Assembly (NCBI GenBank): GCA_030433335.1
Contig: JAUILL010000018.1
Location: forward strand, 1-64,000
From: Alphaproteobacteria bacterium
GTDB lineage: Bacteria > Pseudomonadota > Alphaproteobacteria > Rhodobacterales > Rhodobacteraceae
Direction: 5' to 3'
DNA length: 64,000 bases
Shown here piece after piece: positions 26,890-35,923 of this stretch; the stretch's first letter is position 1; each line of letters opens with the position of its first letter. Position numbers and translations under genes: made by a program. Under the pieces are notes generated by a model. It was not told where the DNA came from. It worked only from the letters and a program-made list of their open reading frames with translations, and did not search any database.

Positions 26890-28341
26890 TTAGACGCCGG
26901 TGGCGGGAATTCCGGTGCGCTCGACAGGGCGCGGTGCGGTCAGTTCCTTCCACTTGGACAGGGCGGTGTTGACGGTTCCGTTAGGATCACGTGCAACGAA
27001 TTCACCATGCCCTTCCTTGGCTTTCAAGTCACCGTTGTCGACGGCCACATACCCGCGGGTCAGCACGTAGCGGGGCAGGGCTGTGACCTCGACCCCTTCA
27101 AAGACGTTGTAGTCGATGGCCGAGGCCTGCTTGTCCGCGCTGATGGTCTTTTTCATCGAGGGGTCCATGACCACGATATCCGCGTCTGCGCCCACCAGAA
27201 TGGCGCCCTTTTTCGGATAGCAGTTCAGGATTTTCGCAATGTTGGTCGAGGTGACGGCCACAAATTCGTTCATGGTGATGCGGCCAGTGTCCACGCCATA
27301 GGTCCACAGAACGGGCAGGCGGTCTTCCAAGCCGCCGGTGCCATTCGGGATTTTCGAGAAATCGCCAACGCCAAAGCGTTTCTGGTCGGTGGTAAAGGCA
27401 CAGTGGTCTGTCGCCACGCAGGACAGTGTGCCCGACGCCAGACCGGCCCACAGGCTGTCCTGATGCTGCTTGTTGCGGAAGGGCGGCGACATCACGCGGC
27501 GGGCGGCGTGGTCCCAATCCTCGTTGAAGTATTCGCTTTCATCCAGAACAAGGTGCTGGATCAGCGGCTCGCCCCAGACGCGCTTGCCCTGCATTTTGGC
27601 ACGGCGGATGGCCTCGTGAGCCTCTTCGCAGGACGTATGAACCACGTACAAGGGTGCCCCTGCCATGTCGGCGATCATGATGGCGCGGTTGGTGGCTTCG
27701 CCCTCGACCTGCGGGGGGCGAGAGTATGCGTGACCTTCGGGGCCAGTGTTGCCCTCGGCCAGCAGTTTGGCGGTCAGTTCGGCCACTACGTCGCCGTTCT
27801 CTGCGTGGACCAAGGGAGTCGCCCCCAGTTCAGCGCAGCGTTTGAAGCTGGCATACAGCTCATCATCGTTCACCATCAGCGCACCCTTGTAGGCCATGAA
27901 GTGCTTGAAGGTGTTGATGCCCTTTTCGGTGACGGCCTTCATCTCGTCAAAGACCTGCTCGCTCCACCATGTGATCGCCATGTGGTAGCTGTAATCGCAG
28001 GCCGCCTGAGAGGACTTGTTGTCCCACATTTGCAGGGCGTCGAGCAGGCTCTGACCGGGCGAGGGCAGGGCGAAATCGACCACCATCGTGGTGCCGCCTG
28101 CCAGCGCGGCGCGGGTGCCACTGGCAAAGTCATCCGCCGAATAGGTGCCCATGAAAGGCATTTCCAGATGGGTGTGGGGGTCGATCCCGCCGGGCATCAC
28201 ATAGCAGCCGCTGGCGTCCAGAACTTCGTCTCCGCTCAGGTCGGGGCCAATCTCGATGATCTTGCCCCCGTCGATTTTCACATCTGCCTTGTAGGTCAGA
28301 TCGGCGGTGACAACGGTGCCGCCCTTGATGACTGTGGTCAT
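26890..28341 (-). CDS. hydA: Dihydropyrimidinase / D-hydantoinase
   Basis: This binuclear zinc amidohydrolase has 483 residues, the normal length. Metal ligands are recognisable: His56 and His58 (HTH), the carbamylated Lys152 (AYKG), His179 (LVHAENGD), His235 (VVHTSCEEA) and Asp312 (ATDHCAF). It opens the ring of 5,6-dihydrouracil or dihydrothymine (or hydantoins) to N-carbamoyl amino acids. The ATG at 28341 follows GGAGATACC and gives the usual family start MTTVIKGGTVV. It sits between the tautomerase and the ABC genes. The first pathway enzyme, dihydropyrimidine dehydrogenase, is not in the window. Confidence 0.94.
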   Translation of the reverse strand: MTTVIKGGTVVTADLTYKADVKIDGGKIIEIGPDLSGDEVLDASGCYVMPGGIDPHTHLEMPFMGTYSADDFASGTRAALAGGTTMVVDFALPSPGQSLLDALQMWDNKSSQAACDYSYHMAITWWSEQVFDEMKAVTEKGINTFKHFMAYKGALMVNDDELYASFKRCAELGATPLVHAENGDVVAELTAKLLAEGNTGPEGHAYSRPPQVEGEATNRAIMIADMAGAPLYVVHTSCEEAHEAIRRAKMQGKRVWGEPLIQHLVLDESEYFNEDWDHAARRVMSPPFRNKQHQDSLWAGLASGTLSCVATDHCAFTTDQKRFGVGDFSKIPNGTGGLEDRLPVLWTYGVDTGRITMNEFVAVTSTNIAKILNCYPKKGAILVGADADIVVMDPSMKKTISADKQASAIDYNVFEGVEVTALPRYVLTRGYVAVDNGDLKAKEGHGEFVARDPNGTVNTALSKWKELTAPRPVERTGIPATGV

Positions 28342-28405
28342 TGGTATCTCCCTGTTCTGGATTGGGCGCGGGCTGATCCGTCCGCACCCATCCAGTGCAG
28401 AGAGG

Positions 28406-28801
28406 TCAGCCCAATTCGCCGGTAACGTATTGGGCGCGACCAAAGCCAAAGCTCCAGTCGGCCTGAGTGTTCTCGAAGATCGAGATCATGAGGTTTTTCG
28501 GATCTAGCCCGCAGACTTCCTGCAGTTTCGCCGCGAGTTTGTCGTAGAATGCCAGCTTGGCGTCCTGCGCGCGGGGCGAAGTGAACACCTGTACCAGAAT
28601 TTGCTCGGATTGGTCCCGTTCGAAGCCAAGCCCCGTATCCTCGAGGATCATCTGACCGGGTTTGTGCTCGGTCACGATCTGATAGCGGTCGCGCTGGGGC
28701 ACACCAAAGACGTCGACCACCACTTCGTGGGCGGCATCCAACAGGGTGCGTGTGGCTTCGGGGCTGCGGCCTTCCTGAACATAAAAACGAATAAGAGGCA
28801 T
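28406..28801 (-). CDS. Tautomerase-superfamily protein resembling malonate semialdehyde decarboxylase
   Basis: This protein of 131 residues becomes MPL... with Pro1 exposed after Met removal, the catalytic amino-terminal proline of the superfamily. Counting from that Pro, Asp37 lies in VPQRDRYQIV and an Arg in SPRAQ near 76. From memory, these match the Asp37/Arg73/Arg75 catalytic set of malonate semialdehyde decarboxylase better than 4-oxalocrotonate tautomerase, which is only about 62 residues. The C-terminal ADWSFGFGRAQ is also MSAD-like. The pathway of the neighbouring genes ends in beta-alanine, whose transamination gives malonate semialdehyde, so this activity makes sense here. It is encoded between hydA and the carbamoyl amidohydrolase. 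Confidence 0.82.
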   Translation of the reverse strand: MPLIRFYVQEGRSPEATRTLLDAAHEVVVDVFGVPQRDRYQIVTEHKPGQMILEDTGLGFERDQSEQILVQVFTSPRAQDAKLAFYDKLAAKLQEVCGLDPKNLMISIFENTQADWSFGFGRAQYVTGELG

Positions 28802-28952
28802 GAGCGCTCCTTTCAGTCAAAAACGGGTCAACATGCACCGCGCGAGTGTGATGCGCGGCGCTTCCTGACCAGAGATAAGACTTCGGTGCTCTCATAAAAC
28901 GCTCAATGTTGCAGTGTAGTCTTGCAGAATTTCCTGTACGCGGTGGGGTATC

Positions 28953-30203
28953 TCACTCCTGAATTTGCGCGGTTTCCAGTGCGGCGTGCAGCAGAACGTC
29001 GGTTCCGGCGGCGGCCCATTCGGGGCTGATCTCTTCGGCCTCGTTGTGGGACAGGCCGTCCACGCAGGGACACATGATCATCGCGGTGGGGGCAACGTCG
29101 TTGATCCAGCAGGCGTCGTGCCCCGCACCGGACACGATGTCCATGTGGGAATATCCCAGCGTTTCTGCCGCGTTACGGATCGACGTGACCAAGCCTTCGT
29201 CAAAAGCGGGCGGGTCGAACTGACCGACAACCTCGGTCTCCAGACCAACCCCGATCTCTTCGCAGAGCTTCGGCGCCTTCTCGTAAAATTCCGCGAGCAT
29301 CGCCTCGATAATCTCGGGCAGATGTGAACGCAGGTCCACGGTGAACACCACCTTGCCCGGAATGATGTTGCGCGAGTTCGGGTAGACGTCGATATGCCCG
29401 ATGGCCCCGACGGCGTTGGGCTGGTGCTTCATGGCGATCTCGTGGACCAGCTCGGTGATCTGCGCCAATCCACGCCCCGCGTTCTTGCGCATGGGCATGG
29501 GGGTGGAGCCTGTGTGGCTTTCCTTGCCCGTCACGGTGCACTGGATCCAGCGCAGGCCCTGACCGTGGGTGACCACGCCGATATCCTTGCCTTCAGCCTC
29601 TAGGATGGGGCCCTGTTCGATGTGCAGCTCCAGCATGGCGTGCATCTTGCGGGCGCCGACGGGTTCTTCGCCCTTCCAGCCGATCCGCTCCAACTCGTCG
29701 CCATAGCGTTTGCCCTTGGCATCCACGCGGTCATAGGCCCAGTCCTGTTCGTGAATGCCCGCGAACACGCCAGACGCCAGCATGGCGGGAGCAAAGCGCG
29801 TGCCTTCTTCGTTCGACCAGTTGGCGATGACGATGGGGTGCTTGGTCTTGATGTCCAGATCGTTCATGGTCCGGACAGCTTCCAACGCGCCCAAGACCCC
29901 CAGAACGCCATCGTATTTGCCGCCCGTCGGCTGGGTGTCCAAGTGGCTGCCCATATACACGGGCAGGGCGTCGGGATCGGTGCCGGGGCGCGTCATGAAC
30001 ATGTTGCCCATGGTGTCGACGCCCATGGTCATGCCCGCGGCTTCGCACCATTTCTGGAACAGTGCGCGGCCCTCGGCGTCCTCGTCGGTCAAGGTCTGGC
30101 GGTTGCAGCCCCCCGCGATCCCGGGGCCGATCTTGGCCATCTCCATGAGGCTGTCCCACAGCCGTTCCTTGTTAATCTTCAGGTTCTCTCCGGCGGCGAC
30201 CAT
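28953..30203 (-). CDS. N-carbamoyl-beta-alanine/L-amino acid amidohydrolase (Zn-dependent, M20/M28 fold)
   Basis: This protein of 416 residues hydrolyses N-carbamoyl amino acids to amino acid, CO2 and ammonia. Motifs are GSHLDTQPTGGKYDGVLGVL (first zinc ligands and bridging Asp), NEEGTRF (catalytic Glu pair), ELHIEQGPILE and LSHNEAE. These mark the hydantoinase/carbamoylase family; allantoate amidohydrolase is the main alternative. ATG 30203 is chosen because family similarity begins there (MVAAGENLKINKERLWDSL) with GGAGAGAACC-like sequence nearby. It is the first gene of the minus-strand operon. Confidence 0.92.
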   Translation of the reverse strand: MVAAGENLKINKERLWDSLMEMAKIGPGIAGGCNRQTLTDEDAEGRALFQKWCEAAGMTMGVDTMGNMFMTRPGTDPDALPVYMGSHLDTQPTGGKYDGVLGVLGALEAVRTMNDLDIKTKHPIVIANWSNEEGTRFAPAMLASGVFAGIHEQDWAYDRVDAKGKRYGDELERIGWKGEEPVGARKMHAMLELHIEQGPILEAEGKDIGVVTHGQGLRWIQCTVTGKESHTGSTPMPMRKNAGRGLAQITELVHEIAMKHQPNAVGAIGHIDVYPNSRNIIPGKVVFTVDLRSHLPEIIEAMLAEFYEKAPKLCEEIGVGLETEVVGQFDPPAFDEGLVTSIRNAAETLGYSHMDIVSGAGHDACWINDVAPTAMIMCPCVDGLSHNEAEEISPEWAAAGTDVLLHAALETAQIQE

Positions 30204-30538
30204 CGGCTCTGTCCTTCTCATTCTTTCGGCAATCCCGTGTGGGGGCGGGAGAGGCGCCACAATACGCGCCTTGCTTCTGAGCCTAGTGGAAGGCTGTCTT
30301 GACCATCTGGTCAATTCTTTTCGCAAAACCCGTGGAAAAACATTATGAGCGGCCATCGGGCAGAGCGATGCCGATGGCGCAGTTGCTTAAAAATTGTGCA
30401 GCATGGCAAGCCAAGCGAAGCCCACATGCCCTTCATCTTGGCGAAAATACCCCGGGGGTGAATTGCCGTTCCCCAAAACGGCAAGAGGGGGCAGCGCCCC
30501 CTCTCTCACGTCTCACAAAAGGAACCAACGCCTGCACC
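30204..30538. other. 335-bp intergenic region with repeat-like and terminator sequence
   Basis: No gene is visible. The left part (30204-30400) should hold the promoter of the minus-strand pyrimidine operon. From about 30430, the string with CCTTCATCTTGGCGAAAATACCCCGG and the adjacent hairpins resembles a short intergenic element that I recall as common in Rhodobacteraceae genomes downstream of genes. Confidence 0.5.
30463..30503 (-). terminator. Two abutting hairpins downstream of gbcB
   Basis: Hairpin 1 pairs TTGCCGTT (30463-30470) with AACGGCAA (30477-30484). Hairpin 2 pairs GAGGGGGC (30485-30492) with GCCCCCTC (30496-30503). Both are perfect 8-bp stems and they touch without spacing. They lie about 35 bp past the gbcB stop, so they probably end the gbcAB transcript. 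Confidence 0.6.
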
Positions 30539-31600
30539 TCAGGCGTCGATCTCCACCGTTCCGATGGGATGTGAGCAACAGGCTAGGATATAGCCCTCTG
30601 CGATGTCCTCTTCGGTGATGCCGCCGTTGTGCACCATGTGAACTTCGCCGCTGACCTTCTTGGTTTTGCAGGTTCCGCACACGCCGAAGCTACAGCCCGA
30701 GGGGATGTTGTGACCGGCCTGACGCGCGACCGCCAGAACCGTATCGGTTTCCTGACATTTGATCCGCTCGCCCGAGGACGCGAACACCAGTTCCGACGTT
30801 GCGTCTTCTTCGGGGCCTGCGTCTTCTGGAACGTCTTCGGCTTCGGGCAGAGGCGCGTGGAAGCTTTCCTGATAGTAGCGCGACATGTCGAAACCCAGAC
30901 CAGCCAGCGCTTCGCGCACAGCGGTCATGAAGGCTTCGGGGCCACAGCAATAGACGTCGCGGTCCAGATAGTCGGGGGCCATCAGACCCAGCATCAGCTG
31001 GTTGAAACGCCCCTGATACCCCGTCCACGGGCGGTAGGGGTCGGACCCAGAGACAACCCACTTCAGGTCGATGCCCTGCACGCGGCTGGCCATATGCTCC
31101 AAGCGCTGGCGGAAGATGATCTCGGACGGGCGGCGCGCACAGTTCACGAACACGATGTCTGGATCACGGCCAAGGTCATAAAGATAGGTGGTCATCGACA
31201 TCATTGGAGTGATGCCAGTGCCTGCCGAAATGAACAGGAATTTCCCGTCCGGATTGCCCGCATTGGTAAAGGTGCCGCCGGGGCCAGTGGCTTTGACCTG
31301 CGTGCCGACCTTCAGGTTTTCCAGCATCCAGCGGGTGCCAATCGATGCGTCCTGCGCCTTGACCGTGATGGTGATCGACATGGGCCGTGAGGGCGAGGAC
31401 GAGATCGTGTAGGTCCGATAGAGCGGACCGCCCGGTACCGGCAGTTCAAAGGTCAAGAACTGGCCGGGGTCAAAGCGGAACAGGGCCCCCGAAGGGGCCT
31501 GAAAACAAAAGGTCACGACGTCCTTGGTCTCGGCCAGAACCGAAACGCAGACGAGGGGCTCTTTGTCCGTCCAGAAGGTGGGCTTGTCAGGTAGGGCCAT
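30539..31600 (-). CDS. gbcB: Rieske-oxygenase reductase (glycine betaine demethylase subunit B-like)
   Basis: This protein of 353 residues has a ferredoxin-NADP-reductase module at the N-terminus: FAD motif RTYTISSSP (about 60-70), nucleotide motif GTGITPMMSM (about 130) and a Cys-Gly-Pro-Glu near 215. A plant-type [2Fe-2S] domain follows at the C-terminus (CSFGVCGTCKTKK...LACCSHP). It passes electrons from NAD(P)H to the oxygenase subunit encoded immediately upstream, 3 bp away. The pair matches GbcAB; stachydrine or carnitine demethylase reductases are alternatives. Confidence 0.88.
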   Translation of the reverse strand: MALPDKPTFWTDKEPLVCVSVLAETKDVVTFCFQAPSGALFRFDPGQFLTFELPVPGGPLYRTYTISSSPSRPMSITITVKAQDASIGTRWMLENLKVGTQVKATGPGGTFTNAGNPDGKFLFISAGTGITPMMSMTTYLYDLGRDPDIVFVNCARRPSEIIFRQRLEHMASRVQGIDLKWVVSGSDPYRPWTGYQGRFNQLMLGLMAPDYLDRDVYCCGPEAFMTAVREALAGLGFDMSRYYQESFHAPLPEAEDVPEDAGPEEDATSELVFASSGERIKCQETDTVLAVARQAGHNIPSGCSFGVCGTCKTKKVSGEVHMVHNGGITEEDIAEGYILACCSHPIGTVEIDA

Positions 31601-31603
31601 CCG

Positions 31604-32923
<1,320 letters not shown>

Positions 32924-32934
32924 TCAGCTTGAGG

Positions 32935-32947
32935 TGAATTAAATTCA
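32935..32947. promoter_or_regulatory. LysR-type operator between gbcA and the lysR gene
   Basis: TGAATT-A-AATTCA is a perfect palindrome of exactly the T-N11-A form that LysR-type regulators bind. It is AT-rich in a GC-rich genome, and partial symmetry continues outward (GAgg...tcTC). It lies 95 bp from gbcA and 62 bp from the LysR start, ideal for control of both. Confidence 0.75.
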
Positions 32948-33009
32948 TCTCTAGGTATCTCAGGGCCCTGACTTGCAGGGACATTTCGGATTTCTGGAAC
33001 AGTCAATCT

Positions 33010-33912
33010 ATGGCAAAACGCCCCTACGACATGCCCACAATGACGTCTTTGGCCTGTTTTGAGTCGGCAGCGAGACATCAGAGCTTCAAATTGGCCGCGG
33101 CAGAGCTGAACGTGACCCCTGCGGCGGTCTCTCACCAGATCAAAGGGTTGGAGCGGGATTTGGGTCGGCAGCTGTTCCGCCGCCATCATCGGGGTGTCGA
33201 ATTAACGGAAAGCGGCGCTTATTTATTCATCGCAGTGCAGCGCGGGTTCGAGGGAATCTCTGATTCCGTCAGCCAGTTGCGGGTGCGGGCAGAGCGGACG
33301 GACGTGGTGGTCCACGCGAGCACTGCGGTTAGCGCCCTATGGTTGACCCCGCGGCTCGCTACCTTCTGGAAGCACTTCCCCGACACGATCGTGTCACAGC
33401 ACGTGAGCGACGATCCATCGCCTCCGAACAACTGTGATCTGAGCATAGAATACGGACCCTTGCCCGAGGGTGACGCAGTCAGGCTGTTGTTTAATGGCAG
33501 TATTCTGGCACTCGGCAGCAAGGCATTTAAATCGCAACATGGAATCACATGTCTCGAGGATCTTGTGCGAGCGCCCTTGATCCACCTGAGCGCAGAAGAT
33601 CGCGACTGGACCCGATGGTCCGACTGGTTCGAGGCGGTAGGCGCACCGGAACAAGAGGGGCGGGGCTTTTGGGTGAACAACTACGTGGTCGCGCTCGAGG
33701 CTGCGCAGGATGACATGGGGGCTGTTCTGGGGTGGACCGAGCTTCTCGGGGATCGCGTGGCGACGGGCAAGCTGGTGCCGCTGGTGCCAGAAGCCATTGA
33801 AACACCAAAGGACTTTTATGTCCGCATCCATCCCGATGCGCCGCCTGCTGCCTACCGATTGGCGGATTGGCTGACCGCCCCGCTGGACAGGGCCGCGTGC
33901 AGCGGGGGCTGA
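33010..33912 (+). CDS. LysR-family transcriptional regulator (GcvA-like)
   Basis: This protein of 300 residues has an N-terminal winged helix (about 12-70: SLACFESAARHQSFKLAAAELNVTPAAVSHQIKGLE) and a C-terminal periplasmic-binding-like ligand domain (about 95-295) of the GcvA/AmpR type. It is divergent from gbcAB with a textbook T-N11-A site in the gap, so it is probably the regulator of that operon; the inducer may be glycine betaine or a related amine. Confidence 0.94.
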   Translation: MAKRPYDMPTMTSLACFESAARHQSFKLAAAELNVTPAAVSHQIKGLERDLGRQLFRRHHRGVELTESGAYLFIAVQRGFEGISDSVSQLRVRAERTDVVVHASTAVSALWLTPRLATFWKHFPDTIVSQHVSDDPSPPNNCDLSIEYGPLPEGDAVRLLFNGSILALGSKAFKSQHGITCLEDLVRAPLIHLSAEDRDWTRWSDWFEAVGAPEQEGRGFWVNNYVVALEAAQDDMGAVLGWTELLGDRVATGKLVPLVPEAIETPKDFYVRIHPDAPPAAYRLADWLTAPLDRAACSGG

Positions 33913-34143
33913 TCGGCGCCCTTCTGCGGGTTTGGCGGCAAGAACAGACCGCGCCGCAGAAAATGATCGCCCCTATCAACCAGAGGCTAGCGGATACGCC
34001 TAGTGGTATAGGTCAGGCATCCCTTTGCCGTGGGGTAGCTACGCGGCCCGTGCAAAGCGGTCTATGGTCGCGCTTACACGTGTCAGCGGCCTATTCCCGA
34101 CCCTAGGAGCAGCGCAGGGCGACACCTTCAATTTGGGGGCTAC

Positions 34144-35832
34144 ATGCGCTTTACACTCAAAGCCAAACTGATTTCGACGTTCGCCGCGATCTTTGCCATG
34201 ATGGCAGCATCGCTTGCTCTTGCTCTTTATGACTTCAAAAAGGTTAACGACACCTTCGCGGACATCATCCATCGGCAGCAAAAAGACCTGCAAACCGTCG
34301 ACATGTTGGCAGAGATCGAAGTCGCGATCCGCGCGAAAGTGGGCGAAGCGTTGGTGGGTCTGGACGGGACGGGCGAAGAGCGCGTGAAGGGCATTCGCAA
34401 GGACGTCATCGCACTCTCGGACGAGTTTTACATCCAAGCTTCGGACCTGACCTCGCGTTCGCATGAAGACATGCAGATCATGATGCACGAACTGATTGTT
34501 CTGCACGATCGCATGATGGTTCAGAACAAGAATGCGATTTCTCTGGAAATCAAAGGCGATCCGCAGGCAAACGTTCGTTTCCACGGTACATCCAAGGATG
34601 CCACCGAAGCGGTCATCGCACACTCCCGCGAAATCCGCGACCACTTGCGCGAACATATGCGAGAGTCCGAAGAGGCTTCCCAAGCGCTGTACGAGCGCTC
34701 GCGATTGGTCCTTTTGGTTTCGGGCGCAGTCGCGGTGTTGATCGGCTTGATCTGCGCGTCCTTGATCATCAGCTCCATGAACCGCGGTTTGAAAAAAGCC
34801 GTCCTGCTGGCAAGCCGTGTGGCCTCTGGTGATCTTCGCGAAAAGGCTGTTTTCAAACGCAATGACGAAGTGGGTGACGTGCTGCGGGCCCAGAATGACA
34901 TGCTCGAAAAACTGCGCGAAACCGTTGGTCAGGTGTCCTCGGCGGTCCGCAACGTGGCCGCAGGTGCAAACCAGATGGCGCACACCTCAGAGCAGCTGGC
35001 CACCGACTCGAACAGCCAGTCTGCCTCGACCGAGCGCGTGTCGACTGCGGTTGAGCAAATGTCCGGTAACATTGAGAGCACCTCGGAAAACGCTGGTCTG
35101 ACCGAAGAGATCGCGACCAAAGTGGCTGCCGATGCTGCGGAATCCGGCAAAGTGGTGGCCGAAGCTGTAAAAGCCATGCGCGCCATCGCTGACCGCATTC
35201 TGGTTGTTCAGGAAATCGCCCGTCAGACTGACCTGTTGGCGCTGAACGCCGCGGTCGAAGCGGCGCGTGCCGGTGAGCACGGTCGCGGCTTTGCAGTTGT
35301 GGCGTCCGAAGTGCGCAAGCTGGCCGAAAACAGCCAGAAAGCAGCCTCCGAAATCTCGGCTCTGTCCGCGAACACGGTCCAGTCGGCTGCTGCAGCAGGC
35401 AAGATGTTGGAAGAGTTGGTGCCTGACATTGGCCGCACCTCGGAGCTGGTGACCCAGATCACCTCTGCCTCGCGTGAGTTGGCTGGCGGATCGCGGAATA
35501 TCTCCGACTCGGTACAGCAGCTTGACCGCATCACCCAGTCCACCAGTTCGGCTTCCGAAGAGATGTCTTCGGCTGCGACAGAACTGTCCAGCCAGGCAGA
35601 GCAGCTCGCCGATGCGATCTCCTTCTTCCAGACGGGCGAGGATGACGAGCTGGCGGATGGCGCGGCTTGGGTCCGCGCACAGGATGCCAAAAATACCACT
35701 GCTGCGCCTGTCGATGTCTCTGACTTCCTTCCCGAAGCGACTGCAGCGCTGGAGGAATCCGCCGAAGACACTGCGCCCGAACAGGGCAAGAGCGCGAAGA
35801 AGACCGAAACCTTCGAATTCAATCTGGGCTAG
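34144..35832 (+). CDS. Methyl-accepting chemotaxis protein
   Basis: This chemoreceptor of 562 residues has TM1 at about 9-28, a four-helix-like periplasmic domain (about 30-190), TM2 at about 194-216, HAMP (about 217-270) and the cytoplasmic signalling hairpin, whose tip carries [29 protein letters not shown] (quoted in part). The periplasmic part looks like a 4HB_MCP domain, so the ligand cannot be predicted. No CheR-binding pentapeptide is seen at the C-terminus, which ends in an acidic tail. It is a single gene with its own terminator. Confidence 0.93.
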   Translation: MRFTLKAKLISTFAAIFAMMAASLALALYDFKKVNDTFADIIHRQQKDLQTVDMLAEIEVAIRAKVGEALVGLDGTGEERVKGIRKDVIALSDEFYIQASDLTSRSHEDMQIMMHELIVLHDRMMVQNKNAISLEIKGDPQANVRFHGTSKDATEAVIAHSREIRDHLREHMRESEEASQALYERSRLVLLVSGAVAVLIGLICASLIISSMNRGLKKAVLLASRVASGDLREKAVFKRNDEVGDVLRAQNDMLEKLRETVGQVSSAVRNVAAGANQMAHTSEQLATDSNSQSASTERVSTAVEQMSGNIESTSENAGLTEEIATKVAADAAESGKVVAEAVKAMRAIADRILVVQEIARQTDLLALNAAVEAARAGEHGRGFAVVASEVRKLAENSQKAASEISALSANTVQSAAAAGKMLEELVPDIGRTSELVTQITSASRELAGGSRNISDSVQQLDRITQSTSSASEEMSSAATELSSQAEQLADAISFFQTGEDDELADGAAWVRAQDAKNTTAAPVDVSDFLPEATAALEESAEDTAPEQGKSAKKTETFEFNLG

Positions 35833-35868
35833 GCCCAAGCCCCCACCTTTTGGGCTGAGCCGAGAGAA

Positions 35869-35906
35869 GGCAGCGCAGGACCCCCATCCAGCGCTGCCTT
35901 TTATTT
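35869..35906 (+). terminator. Intrinsic terminator after the chemoreceptor
   Basis: GGCAGCGC (35869-35876) pairs with GCGCTGCC (35891-35898) and is followed by TTTTATTTT. It lies between convergent genes and may also act for fdsA on the other strand. Confidence 0.85.
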
Positions 35907-35923
35907 TGTGTGAACGGCGCTGG

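Noticed and set aside
26596..28425. 609-codon plus-strand frame across the dihydropyrimidinase gene
   Set aside because: It is antisense to a clear amidohydrolase with all metal ligands; the translated sequence is Gly/His/Ala-rich without domains.
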